Source: Gracilimonas sp017641085 (GTDB lineage Bacteria; Bacteroidota; Rhodothermia; Balneolales; Balneolaceae). From it: a DNA stretch of 64,000 nt. This document shows positions 25,522-34,108 of this stretch, piece by piece (within the stretch, counting starts at the first letter, position 1; the number at the start of each line of letters is the position of its first letter). A program made the translations under genes and the position numbers. The stretch lies in NCBI RefSeq assembly GCF_046115515.1, contig NZ_CP175953.1; one strand, written 5' to 3'. Under the pieces are notes generated by a model. That model did no database searches, was not told where the DNA came from, and was given only the letters and a program-made list of their open reading frames with translations.

Positions 25522-25612
25522 TTCTTAATCAATAATCTTGACGTATTGCCGAAGCATTTGATTATATTACAAAAGATTTTTGCCAATTGTGATTTATAAA
25601 TAGTTAAATAAC

Positions 25613-26590
25613 GTGCGATTCATATTAACCGTTTTGGTGTTTTTAGTTGGTGCCCAAAGTACGGTGGCACAGTCGAATACATCAAGTGTATTTCGTTTTT
25701 TGGATGTGCCCCCAACCGCCCGCACGGCCGCTCTTGGTGGAAATCATGCAGGATTATTCAACGCCGACTTCAGCCTGATCCACATAAATCCGGCATACCT
25801 GAATAGCGATGCATCCGGATCAATTTCAGTATCCTATCTCAATTTTTTTTCGGATGCCAATATGGGCTTTACAAGTGGAGCTTACAAGTTTGAAAAGATC
25901 GGGACTATTGCGGCCGGAATTCGGTTTGTCGGTTATGGTGAATTTGACCGGCTGGATGAGGACGGTAATGACATCGGCAATTTCAACGCAAACGATATAG
26001 CCCTTACCGGAGCATATAGTATCCCGATTGGGAAGAACATAACCGCCGGGGCGGGTGTCGATTTTATTCACTCTTCCTATGCTTCTTATAAATCAAGTGC
26101 AGTGGCTTTTTCCGGTGGGTTTTTCTACCAGGATACCGCCAGCCATTTCAGTGCCGGGATCTCAATTCGTAATTTAGGTGGGCAGCTAACCGCATACGCA
26201 AATGACCGGGAGCCTTTGCCGCTCGATGTATCCGTGGGTTTCACCAAAAAACCGGAAGCCTTCCCATTTCAGCTTAGCCTCACCCTTAAAAAATTGAACG
26301 ATTGGGATTTACGTGTATTCGGAGAAACCGGGCAGCCCTCTTTTGTTGATAATGTATTCCGTCACGTGATTTTTGGTGGTGAAACCTATTTTGGGGAAAA
26401 TGTAACCGTCAGGCTGGGGTACGATCATTATTTACATGAGCAGACCCAGACCGGGCAAGATTTTGACTTGGCCGGCATCGCTTTTGGAGTGGGAATCAAT
26501 ATTAAATCTATTGTGATTGACCTGAGCCGAAATTCTTATTCCCGGCTGGGTGGTGTAACAAGAATTAGTTTGAAGACCGACTTAGATTAA
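25613..26590 (+). CDS. porQ: type IX secretion system protein PorQ
   Basis: 325 residues with a GTG start (an AT-rich 5' region precedes it) and a signal peptide (LTVLVFLVGAQSTVA|QS). The mature protein is an outer-membrane beta-barrel of the PorQ/PorV type: SSVFRFLDVPPTARTAALGGNHAGLFNAD.. (in part), SLIHINPAYLN and many alternating strands. PorQ is required for T9SS surface attachment in Porphyromonas and Cytophaga-type bacteria. A T9SS cargo protein is encoded at 36061. A 217-nt gap follows before aroC, with no clear terminator. Confidence 0.88.
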   Translation: MRFILTVLVFLVGAQSTVAQSNTSSVFRFLDVPPTARTAALGGNHAGLFNADFSLIHINPAYLNSDASGSISVSYLNFFSDANMGFTSGAYKFEKIGTIAAGIRFVGYGEFDRLDEDGNDIGNFNANDIALTGAYSIPIGKNITAGAGVDFIHSSYASYKSSAVAFSGGFFYQDTASHFSAGISIRNLGGQLTAYANDREPLPLDVSVGFTKKPEAFPFQLSLTLKKLNDWDLRVFGETGQPSFVDNVFRHVIFGGETYFGENVTVRLGYDHYLHEQTQTGQDFDLAGIAFGVGINIKSIVIDLSRNSYSRLGGVTRISLKTDLD

Positions 26591-26807
26591 GCGAATTATA
26601 TAAGGTTCTATTCCTGCAGTTTAGAGAAACCGGGCTTATTTCAGATTAAAGTTTAAATGGGTGATTTTTGAACCACCATTAGCGTTATTTTGTAGTAGTA
26701 ATGTGGTTATCTTAAGAGATCCAGATAAAATTCAGAACGGAAGTATGTAAAGATAATCGCACGCTTTCGGAACGAGCAGAACAAATTCAATAGGTTACAT
26801 AAAACGA

Positions 26808-27992
26808 ATGATCAGATACATTACAGCCGGAGAATCACACGGGCCGTCACTAACGGGAATTGTAGAAGGGGTGCCGGCAGGATTGCCTCTCACCGAAGAA
26901 GAAATTGCCACCCATCTGGTACGTCGCCAACAGGGATACGGGCGTGGCGGACGAATGGCCTTTGAAAAAGATTTTGCCACGATAAGCTCAGGTCTCAGGT
27001 TCGGAAAAACCATGGGTGGCCCCATAGCCATGAGCATGCCCAACCGCGCTTTTGAAAAAGATGATGCCGGCTGGCCTACCGTGATGAACAAGAAGGAAGA
27101 GGCAGAGGGAATTGAGAAAATAACGCTTCCCCGCCCCGGGCATGCCGATTTAGTGGGTGCTCAGAAGTATAAGTTTGACGACATTCGCCCGGTAATAGAA
27201 CGGTCGAGTGCGCGTGAAACAGCCATGCGTGTGGCTTGCTGCAGTATTGCCCGCAAGTTTTTAAAACACTTCGGTATCGAGATTGGAGGCCATGTGTTAC
27301 GGATCGGTTCTGTGGGTTTTGAGGGATGGGAAGAGGTTAGATCTATTGCTGACCCGCTGGCAGAAAATGGAGCCGAAGCCATTTACAAAGCGGCCGATAA
27401 GTCGGATGTGCGCTGCCTCAATGAAGAGTTATCCGAACAGATGAGGGAAGAAATTAAAGTCCGGCGGAAGGAGGGTTCGTCTCTTGGCGGTATTTATGAA
27501 ATTGTGATTACCGGCTTGCCCGTTGGTTTGGGCAGTTATGTACACTGGGATCGTAAACTGGATGGTCAGCTTGCCCAGGCCATCATGTCAACCCAGGCGA
27601 TGAAAGGTGTGGAAATCGGGCTTGGGTTTGAGGCCGGACACCGTCCCGGCCATGAAGTTCATGATGAAATTACGTACGAAGAAAATGACTTTAAGCGTCG
27701 CACCAACCGTATGGGCGGTATCGAGGGCGGCATGAGTACCGGAATGCCGATTATTCTCCGCGGTGTGATGAAGCCCATTCCCACCATGCTGAACCCGTTG
27801 AGTACTGTGGACATGAAAACCAAAGAAGAAACGGAGACGCGGTACGAGCGGTCGGATGTGTGTGCGCTGCCCAGAGCGGTTGTAGTTGCAGAGAGCGTGC
27901 TTGCTCCTGTGCTTGCCAATGCATTCCTGGAAAAGTTTGGCGGCGATTCCATTGAAGACATAGAAGCAAATGTAAAGGCTGCTACACAATGA
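26808..27992 (+). CDS. aroC: chorismate synthase
   Basis: 394 residues. Conserved FMN and substrate motifs: GESHG near residue 8, RRQQGYGRGGRM, RPGHADLVGAQKY, SSARETAMRVA, GHRPGHE and RTNRMGGIEGGMSTGMPI. It converts EPSP to chorismate with reduced FMN. The length (360-400) is normal. First of four genes, aroC, TPR, LysM/RlpA-like and CPBP protease, each overlapping the next by 4-8 nt, so all are probably translated from one message. Other shikimate genes are not adjacent except aroQ at 11706. Confidence 0.97.
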   Translation: MIRYITAGESHGPSLTGIVEGVPAGLPLTEEEIATHLVRRQQGYGRGGRMAFEKDFATISSGLRFGKTMGGPIAMSMPNRAFEKDDAGWPTVMNKKEEAEGIEKITLPRPGHADLVGAQKYKFDDIRPVIERSSARETAMRVACCSIARKFLKHFGIEIGGHVLRIGSVGFEGWEEVRSIADPLAENGAEAIYKAADKSDVRCLNEELSEQMREEIKVRRKEGSSLGGIYEIVITGLPVGLGSYVHWDRKLDGQLAQAIMSTQAMKGVEIGLGFEAGHRPGHEVHDEITYEENDFKRRTNRMGGIEGGMSTGMPIILRGVMKPIPTMLNPLSTVDMKTKEETETRYERSDVCALPRAVVVAESVLAPVLANAFLEKFGGDSIEDIEANVKAATQ

Positions 27993-28321
27993 GTTCGCGA
28001 ATTTCCACGTTGGCACAAAAAGTGAAAGATCATCCGGATGACTCTTTCTACAAGTTTGCCCTGGCGCTGGAAATGCTGAAAATAGAGGAGACTTCAAAAG
28101 CGAGGGTGTTGTTTGAAGCCATCCGAAACAGTGACCCGGATTATGTGGGGGTGTATTATCACCTGGCAAAGTTATATGAAGCAATGGATGAGAACAAAAA
28201 AGCGCTCGACACCTATAAAGAGGGTATAAAAGTAGCCGAGGCTCAAAATGACAATCACACAAAGTCTGAGCTGTCCGGGGCATTATTGAATCTTGAAATT
28301 GAAATGGACGAACAGTCATGA
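27989..28321 (+). CDS. small tetratricopeptide-repeat protein
   Basis: 110 residues, overlapping aroC by 4 nt (ATGA). Two TPR-like units: 'DDSFYKFALALEMLKIEETSKARVLFEAIRNSDPD' (in part) and 'VGVYYHLAKLYEAMDENKKALDTYKEGIKVAEAQ' (in part), with Ala/Gly/Leu/Asp-Pro spacing. No signal peptide, so cytoplasmic. TPRs mediate protein contacts; partner unknown. Also overlaps the next gene by 4 nt. Confidence 0.85.
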   Translation: MSSRISTLAQKVKDHPDDSFYKFALALEMLKIEETSKARVLFEAIRNSDPDYVGVYYHLAKLYEAMDENKKALDTYKEGIKVAEAQNDNHTKSELSGALLNLEIEMDEQS

Positions 28322-29313
28322 AGAATACACCTGGTTTTCTGAGAATACTATCTGCCCTTATTGTTATTATGCTTTTCACCGGCGCGGGACTGCTTGCACA
28401 GGAAAGAGCAACCTACCAGGTTAAACAAGGTGACACTCTCTACGGAATCTCAAAGAAGCTGAACGTCACCATTGCTGAGTTAAAGCAGTGGAATGAGCTG
28501 ACAGGAAATGAAATTGAACTTGGGCAGGAGCTGGTTTATTTCATTCCGGAAGAGGAAGAAATCCAAACCGAGCCTCCGGCTGATGAAGAAAATTCTGACC
28601 CGCTGGTTAACCAGTCTTCCGAGTCACAAAATGTTTTTTATATCGTGAAAAGCGGAGATACGCTGTATCAGATTGCCAGGAATCATAATATGACGGTGGC
28701 CCAACTCAGAGAGTTGAATAACATTTCCGGTTCAAACCTGAGTATTGGTCAGCGACTGGCGGTGAAAAAGAAAGTAAGCGCGGCTCCTTCGGTTTCTGAA
28801 TTCTCCGAGGAGTCATCGCCACAGGGAGTCTTTTCAATTTATGAAGTGCAGCAAGGGGAAGATTTATCAGACCTGCTTTCGAAATTCAAGATGACGGGGC
28901 AGGAGTTTCAGTCCCTGAATCCCGAACTTCAACCCAATTTATTGGCTGAAGGACAAGAAGTAACGGTGTTGCTCCCCCCATCCCGAAAGTATGAGAACCC
29001 CTACTTGCAGAAGGCAAACCTGCAGGACCTTGGCGAGGTGAATGTGATGAAATATGAGGAGTCTGAGATTGGGGAAACTACCACAAATGGAGAGCTCTAT
29101 GATCCGGAATCCTTAACAGCTGCGCATTCTAATATTGCATTGGGAAGCATCATCTTTGTGGAAAACACCCAAACGGGAAATGGATTGTACGTGCGCATCA
29201 ACGATCGTATAACCGGGGCGGGATTGAAACTTTCCGGGAATGCATTTAGTACACTCAGGCTCGATGAATCCAGCCGTCCTGCTGTAACTATTTACACAGA
29301 AATAAATGACTAA
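28318..29313 (+). CDS. LysM / RlpA-like (double-psi beta-barrel) cell-wall protein
   Basis: 331 residues. Signal peptide or anchor helix (LSALIVIMLFTGAGLLAQ, ~10-27), then three LysM domains at ~34-77 (YQVKQGDTLYGISKKLNVT), 108-152 (YIVKSGDTLYQIARNHNMT) and a weaker 178-222. Residues ~255-328 resemble an RlpA double-psi beta-barrel: LTAAHSNIALGSIIFVE and VRINDRITGAG keep the His and Asp of the RlpA lytic transglycosylases. Probably binds peptidoglycan and may cleave it. Overlaps the CPBP gene downstream by 8 nt. Confidence 0.88.
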   Translation: MKNTPGFLRILSALIVIMLFTGAGLLAQERATYQVKQGDTLYGISKKLNVTIAELKQWNELTGNEIELGQELVYFIPEEEEIQTEPPADEENSDPLVNQSSESQNVFYIVKSGDTLYQIARNHNMTVAQLRELNNISGSNLSIGQRLAVKKKVSAAPSVSEFSEESSPQGVFSIYEVQQGEDLSDLLSKFKMTGQEFQSLNPELQPNLLAEGQEVTVLLPPSRKYENPYLQKANLQDLGEVNVMKYEESEIGETTTNGELYDPESLTAAHSNIALGSIIFVENTQTGNGLYVRINDRITGAGLKLSGNAFSTLRLDESSRPAVTIYTEIND

Positions 29314-30031
29314 TCCTGTTAAATCATATTTCGAGAACACCAATACCTTACTGTATAGCTTTCTTGTAAGCTTGCCGCTGTTTCTTCTCTATGAGCTGCT
29401 GATTGTAATTTCACAGCCGGTGGGCGATTCCATAGTTCGTATTAGTGTGGATGTATGGATTAAAAGCTTATTTACCTACCTCGGTGTAAATGCAGTCTCG
29501 TTTTCATTGTTGATTGTCGTTTTTATCGGGCTTTTTATCGTATATAAAGAGCGTGAACGTCTCAAAACCATTCGCTTTTCATACTTTCCGGTTTTGATTC
29601 TGGAATCGACGATTTATGCTATTGTTGTAGCATTTATCAGCCAATCGTTGGTTTCTCTTATGCTGAATATGGCTGCTTCCGATCCGATTAGCAGCTTGTC
29701 TTTAACGCAGCAGTTAGCGCTCTCATTAGGGGCGGGTTTGTATGAGGAGCTGTTTTTCAGGGTAATTCTTGTTACGCTATTTATACTCCTTTTTACAAAA
29801 ATTTTAGGAAAAAAATGGGCGGGGGTAACAGCAGCCGTTGTTCTTTCAGCGCTGTTATTCTCTGCGGTACATTATGTTGGCTCAATGGGTGATGCCTTTA
29901 CATTAGGCTCTTTTTTATATCGCTTTTTATTTGGTTTAATACTGAATGGAATTTATGTTTGGAGAGGATTCGGCGTGGCGGCCTGGACTCACGCTCTTTA
30001 CGATATCATGGTAATAGCATTTTTATCGTAA
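29306..30031 (+). CDS. CPBP-family intramembrane glutamic endopeptidase
   Basis: 241 residues, seven or so membrane helices. Motif 1 EELFFRVILVTL (EExxxR), motif 2 FSAVHYVGS (FxxxH) and a third region with NGIYVWRGFGVAAWTHALYD (HxxxN/D type) are the CPBP/Rce1-like (Abi) catalytic set, with the double Glu and the two His. These are inner-membrane proteases often tied to peptide maturation or immunity. It overlaps the LysM gene by 8 nt; substrate unknown. Confidence 0.88.
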   Translation: MTNPVKSYFENTNTLLYSFLVSLPLFLLYELLIVISQPVGDSIVRISVDVWIKSLFTYLGVNAVSFSLLIVVFIGLFIVYKERERLKTIRFSYFPVLILESTIYAIVVAFISQSLVSLMLNMAASDPISSLSLTQQLALSLGAGLYEELFFRVILVTLFILLFTKILGKKWAGVTAAVVLSALLFSAVHYVGSMGDAFTLGSFLYRFLFGLILNGIYVWRGFGVAAWTHALYDIMVIAFLS

Positions 30032-30178
30032 GAAAGGTAACAGTTAATGGGTCTATCAATACAATCTATTTAACATTAAATCTTTCTTTAGGTAGTATTG
30101 GCAATCCGATGAGGATAAAGAAGCGTAATAAAAATATTACAAGCGCTTATAGTTATTGAAATAATAAGGGATGGATGA

Positions 30179-30754
30179 ATGTCTCAGTTGACGAGAGATG
30201 AAAAGCAAAAGCAGAAGGATTTCGATGAAGAGATTATACCTCACATGGATGCGTTGTATAATTTTGCCCTTCGACTGACTACTGACCCCAACGATGCTGA
30301 AGATCTCGTTCAGGATACCATTGTCAAAGCCTATCGTTTTTTTAGCAGTTATGAGAAGGGGACTAACGCCAAAGCATGGATGTTCCGCATTCTCAAAAAC
30401 TCCTTCATCAATAATTATCGGAAAACCTCTAAAAAACCCTCACAAGTAGATTATGATGAGGTTTCTTCTTACTACGAGTCCATAAGGGCCGAGCGAACTG
30501 ATACTTCGGATTTAGAAAGCCTGATGTTCCGGGAAATGATGGATGATGATTTGTCTAATGCACTGAAAAGGCTGCCGGAAGATTTTCGAACGGTCGTTCT
30601 GCTATGTGATGTAGATGGATATACCTACGAAGAAATTGCCAACATGCTGGATGTACCGATCGGTACTATTCGTTCAAGGTTGCATCGTGGTCGTAATTTG
30701 TTGAAAACAGAATTGCTGGAATATGCTAAAACGCGCGGTTACACCGGCGACTGA
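30179..30754 (+). CDS. RNA polymerase sigma factor, ECF-like (sigma-70 family)
   Basis: 191 residues. Region 2 at ~20-90: LYNFALRLTTDPNDAEDLVQDTIVKAYRFF and AWMFRILKNSFINNYRK (core and -10 binding). Region 4 at ~125-180: LPEDFRTVVLLCDVDGYTYEEIANMLDVPIGTIRSRLHRGR (shown in part), a complete helix-turn-helix for -35 recognition. No region 1 or 3, so ECF group. The usual adjacent anti-sigma gene is absent; instead a convergent histidine-kinase gene overlaps its last 16 nt. How it is held in check is therefore unclear. Confidence 0.92.
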   Translation: MSQLTRDEKQKQKDFDEEIIPHMDALYNFALRLTTDPNDAEDLVQDTIVKAYRFFSSYEKGTNAKAWMFRILKNSFINNYRKTSKKPSQVDYDEVSSYYESIRAERTDTSDLESLMFREMMDDDLSNALKRLPEDFRTVVLLCDVDGYTYEEIANMLDVPIGTIRSRLHRGRNLLKTELLEYAKTRGYTGD

Positions 30755-32076
30755 TCTAACAGCGGATACACTTCTTCTTCACTTTTCTCGATATTCAACG
30801 TAACCCGCATGGTGGTTCCCTCATTAAGCTCTGAGCGTAGCACAAACACGCTTCCATTGTGATAATCTTCAATAATGCGTTTGGTAAGGCTTAAGCCTAA
30901 TCCCCATCCTCTTTTCTTGGTACTAAACCCGGGCTTGAAGATATTCTTCACATTCTGAATCTCGATACCGCTCCCGGAGTCTTCAATATCAATAATCACT
31001 TCTCCTTCCTGAACTTTGGAAGTAACGGATATGTAGGCCTCTTTTTCAATTCCTTTCAATGAATCCATGGCATTCTTAACCAGGTTCTCAATCGCCCATT
31101 GTAGCAGTTCCGGATTTGTTTTCACATTGGCGGTGGCATTCAGTTCTTTTTTCACTTCAATGGCTTTCCCTAAACGGGGGAGGCGGCGCTCCATATATAC
31201 CATCACCTGCTCCAGTATGGGCTGAATATCCATGGTTTTGAGTTCCGGCTCCGAGCCGATCTTCCCAAATCGTTCTGCAACACCCCGTAAACGCTGGATA
31301 TCTTTTTCAATCTCGTTGGCGATATTAGTGGCAGTTTCTTCGTAGCGGTATTCATCCTTTAGCAGTTGCAGCCAGCCATATAAGCTAGATATAGGCGTTC
31401 CCAGCTGGTGAGCTGCTTCTTTTGCCATTCCCACCCATAAATTGGACTGCTCAGACCGGGTAATACTCCGGTAGGTTGTATAGCCGATTCCCAACAACAG
31501 CCCAAGCAACAAAATCTGGATGTACGGGAAATATCTCAGCATTTGTACCGTCGGGCTTTCACCATAATACACAAACTGGGTCATTTGCCGTTTTTCATCA
31601 CCAATCACAAAGTCGATGGGGTTATTCAGGCTTTTAAACTCACGGACAAGCTCTTCCCGCTTTTGTTCGGAAGCCATAGTGAGGGAATCAATGTTGCGCT
31701 GGTGAAGAATAACATCCTGCGAATCAATTACAATGGTGGGAATTTTAAATCGGTCTTCAAGAATAATTTCCTCCGTAACAAAATCAGAGGAATTACGGGT
31801 GGTTTCCGCATCTTCAATCAGGCTGATGACGCTGTCGGGAACCTCCTCAATGCCTTCCAGAATATTAATGGCTTTCAACAGCATGGTGCTTGCCTGTTCA
31901 TCAACCGGCTGGCTGTTAAACTCAATAGCTCGCGTCCACAACTCCACACTGGCACGTTCCTGTTCCAGGATTTTTGTTACCAGGTATTGGTTGTAAACCA
32001 CAGATCCCACGCCCAGAAATATGAGCAGCAGCACAAGTATAAGCTTAATCCTGTTGGATGGAACAAAGAGTTTCAT
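30739..32076 (-). CDS. membrane sensor histidine kinase
   Basis: 445 residues from ATG 32076. One N-terminal membrane helix (LILVLLLIFLGVGSVVY), an extracytoplasmic sensing region with no recognised fold (~35-185), a second helix (YIQILLLGLLLGIGYTTY), then 'WVGMAKEAAHQLGTPISSLYGWLQ', an H-box with the GTP form, and an ATPase domain: N-box ENLVKNAMDSL, G1 DSGSGI, G2 GWGLGLSLTKRI. Its own response regulator is not adjacent. It follows a strong terminator (32128-32149) after clpX and converges on the sigma gene. Confidence 0.9.
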   Translation of the reverse strand: MKLFVPSNRIKLILVLLLIFLGVGSVVYNQYLVTKILEQERASVELWTRAIEFNSQPVDEQASTMLLKAINILEGIEEVPDSVISLIEDAETTRNSSDFVTEEIILEDRFKIPTIVIDSQDVILHQRNIDSLTMASEQKREELVREFKSLNNPIDFVIGDEKRQMTQFVYYGESPTVQMLRYFPYIQILLLGLLLGIGYTTYRSITRSEQSNLWVGMAKEAAHQLGTPISSLYGWLQLLKDEYRYEETATNIANEIEKDIQRLRGVAERFGKIGSEPELKTMDIQPILEQVMVYMERRLPRLGKAIEVKKELNATANVKTNPELLQWAIENLVKNAMDSLKGIEKEAYISVTSKVQEGEVIIDIEDSGSGIEIQNVKNIFKPGFSTKKRGWGLGLSLTKRIIEDYHNGSVFVLRSELNEGTTMRVTLNIEKSEEEVYPLLDQSPV

Positions 32077-32127
32077 AGATGAAGAATAATTCTTTGGCTG
32101 AATATAGGAAAGGAGCCGAAACAAAAA

Positions 32128-32149
32128 AGCCTCTCTGAAAAGAGAGGCT
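32128..32149 (-). terminator. intrinsic terminator after clpX
   Basis: AGCCTCTCT (32128-32136), GAAA loop (32137-32140), AGAGAGGCT (32141-32149), a perfect 9-bp stem; on the minus strand it is followed by TTTTTTG. It lies 6 nt past the clpX stop and before the kinase start. Confidence 0.9.
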
Positions 32150-32154
32150 GATGG

Positions 32155-33408
32155 TTAAGCAGAAGCTTTTTGTTTCTCGTAAACCGGAGGAGCTTGTTTC
32201 TCGATGGTCTCCTCAGTAATTACACACCGTGCTATATTCTTCATAGATGGAAGCGAAAACATGATATCCAGCATGGCTGCCTCCATGATAGAACGTAACC
32301 CACGGGCTCCTGTCTTGCGGGCCTTGGCTTTTTTGACGATAGCTTTGAGTGCTTCTTCTTCAATCTCCAGCTCAACGTCTTCCATGTTAAACAGCTTTTT
32401 ATACTGCTTAACGAGCGCATTTTTTGGAGTTTGAAGGATGTCGAGCATGGCGTCATCAGAAAGTTCGTGCAATCCACAGATGACGGGCAATCGACCAATC
32501 AGCTCGGGAATGAGTCCAAAGTGCTGAAGGTCTTCCGGTTCAACGTGCGTAAAAATCTCTGGATCTTCTTTGTTGAACTTAACCTGATCAGATGCATTGA
32601 AGCCCATCACGGTTGTAGAAAGACGACGCGATATGATTTCTTCCAGCCCTGAAAAAGCACCACCGCAAATAAACAGAATATTAGCCGTGTCCAGTTGAAT
32701 AAAGCTTTGCTCAGGATGCTTTCTTCCACCTTTTGGCGGAATATTGGCTACTGTTCCTTCTAAAATCTTCAATAAAGCCTGTTGAACGCCCTCTCCGCTT
32801 ACATCGCGGGTAATAGAGGGGTTATCACTCTTGCGGGCTACTTTGTCCACCTCATCGATATATACGATTCCACGCTTGGCGCGCTCTACGTCATAATCAG
32901 CGGCTTGTAGAAGGTTGCTTAAAATGCTTTCCACATCTTCGCCAACATAACCGGCTTCCGTTAATACGGTGGCATCGGCGATAGTGAAGGGAACATCGAT
33001 AATGCGAGCTAGGGTACGGGCCAAAAGCGTTTTACCGCTACCGGTAGGCCCAAGCAACATGATGTTAGATTTCTCAATCTGAGTATCATCAATTTCCGCT
33101 GTTTCAGCAGAAATCCTCTTGTAGTGATTGTAAACCGCTACTGAAAGTGTCTTTTTGGCAAGCTCCTGACCGATTACGTAATCATCAAGTTTGTTCTTGA
33201 TCTCGACCGGCTTAAGCATAGGCTTATAGCTCTTTTCCCGTCGGCGGGCTAAAGAAGCTAAATCACTTTGGATGATGCTGGATGCATCTTCCACGCAACG
33301 GTCGCAAATATAAACACCGGGACCGGCTACCATACTGTTCACTTCCAGGCTCGAACGGCTGCAAAATGAGCAGTGTACTATGTCACTATTTTTCTCTTTA
33401 TCGCTCAT
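32155..33408 (-). CDS. clpX: ATP-dependent Clp protease ATP-binding subunit ClpX
   Basis: 417 residues. N-terminal zinc-binding domain with C13-C16 and C35-C38 (HCSFC..ICDRC), followed by AAA+ Walker A GPTGSGKT (120-127), Walker B IVYIDEVDK, sensor and arginine finger region (SGEGVQQALLKILEGTVANIPPKGGRKHP, in part) and the RKTGARGLRSIMEAAMLDIMF C-lid. The AAA+ unfoldase that feeds ClpP. It follows clpP by 28 nt in the operon tig-clpP-clpX and ends at the terminator 32128-32149. Confidence 0.98.
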   Translation of the reverse strand: MSDKEKNSDIVHCSFCSRSSLEVNSMVAGPGVYICDRCVEDASSIIQSDLASLARRREKSYKPMLKPVEIKNKLDDYVIGQELAKKTLSVAVYNHYKRISAETAEIDDTQIEKSNIMLLGPTGSGKTLLARTLARIIDVPFTIADATVLTEAGYVGEDVESILSNLLQAADYDVERAKRGIVYIDEVDKVARKSDNPSITRDVSGEGVQQALLKILEGTVANIPPKGGRKHPEQSFIQLDTANILFICGGAFSGLEEIISRRLSTTVMGFNASDQVKFNKEDPEIFTHVEPEDLQHFGLIPELIGRLPVICGLHELSDDAMLDILQTPKNALVKQYKKLFNMEDVELEIEEEALKAIVKKAKARKTGARGLRSIMEAAMLDIMFSLPSMKNIARCVITEETIEKQAPPVYEKQKASA

Positions 33409-33436
33409 AACAAGCTAAATTTAATGAAAATGCCGC

Positions 33437-34090
33437 TTATTTGGAATCTTCAGACTTGGACAACACATTATCGACCAATCCGTAGTCTTTCGCTTCCTGA
33501 GCCGTCATCCACTTGTTACGGTCAGAATCTTCCATAACCTGCTCAACAGACTTTCCACTGTGGTCGGCAAGAATCTGGCTTAACTCCTTCTTAACACGGA
33601 TAATCTCTTTGGCTTCAATCTCAATATCACTGGCCTGTCCGCGGGTTCCACCCAAAGGCTGGTGAATCATGACCCGGGAGTGTGGAAGGCAGCTTCTTTT
33701 TCCGGTAGTGCCTGCTGTCAGTAATACGGCACCCATACTTGCGGCCATACCCATACAGGTAGTGGCAACATCACACTTGATGTGCTGAATGGTGTCGTAG
33801 ATTGCTAATCCCGCAGAAACAACTCCGCCCGGGCTATTTATATAAAAGTTGATGTCTTTCTCAGGATCTTCAGACTCAAGGAACAACAGCTGAGCCATGA
33901 TTGAACTGGCCACGGTGTCGTTAACCGGCGAACCCAAAATCACAATCCGGTCTTTAAGCAGCCGTGAATAAATATCATAAGCACGTTCGCCACGGCTGGT
34001 GGTTTCCACAACCATTGGTACAAGGTTGTTCTGTACAGGTTGAACGGAATTTAAATTCGGGTCTTCAAATAGCGGTTGATCAGATATCAT
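33437..34090 (-). CDS. clpP: ATP-dependent Clp protease proteolytic subunit ClpP
   Basis: 217 residues. Catalytic Ser118 in MAASMGAVLL, His143 in SRVMIHQPLGG and an Asp in the DRNKWMTAQEA segment complete the triad; YINSPGGVVSAGLAIYDT is the oligomer contact and oxyanion loop. The serine protease forms a double heptamer and partners ClpX, whose gene is 28 nt away. Start ATG 34090, 18 nt after tig. Confidence 0.98.
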   Translation of the reverse strand: MISDQPLFEDPNLNSVQPVQNNLVPMVVETTSRGERAYDIYSRLLKDRIVILGSPVNDTVASSIMAQLLFLESEDPEKDINFYINSPGGVVSAGLAIYDTIQHIKCDVATTCMGMAASMGAVLLTAGTTGKRSCLPHSRVMIHQPLGGTRGQASDIEIEAKEIIRVKKELSQILADHSGKSVEQVMEDSDRNKWMTAQEAKDYGLVDNVLSKSEDSK

Positions 34091-34108
34091 AATGTCCTGG
34101 ATGATCGG

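Noticed and set aside
27588..28379. Long minus-strand reading frame (263 residues) across aroC and the TPR gene
   Set aside because: It lies wholly antisense to two well-supported genes, has no recognisable domain and His/Pro/Leu-rich shadow composition.
30739..30754. Frameshift or assembly error at the sigma/kinase tail overlap
   Set aside because: Both proteins end with natural C-termini and the families' normal lengths, so a true 16-nt convergent overlap is more likely.
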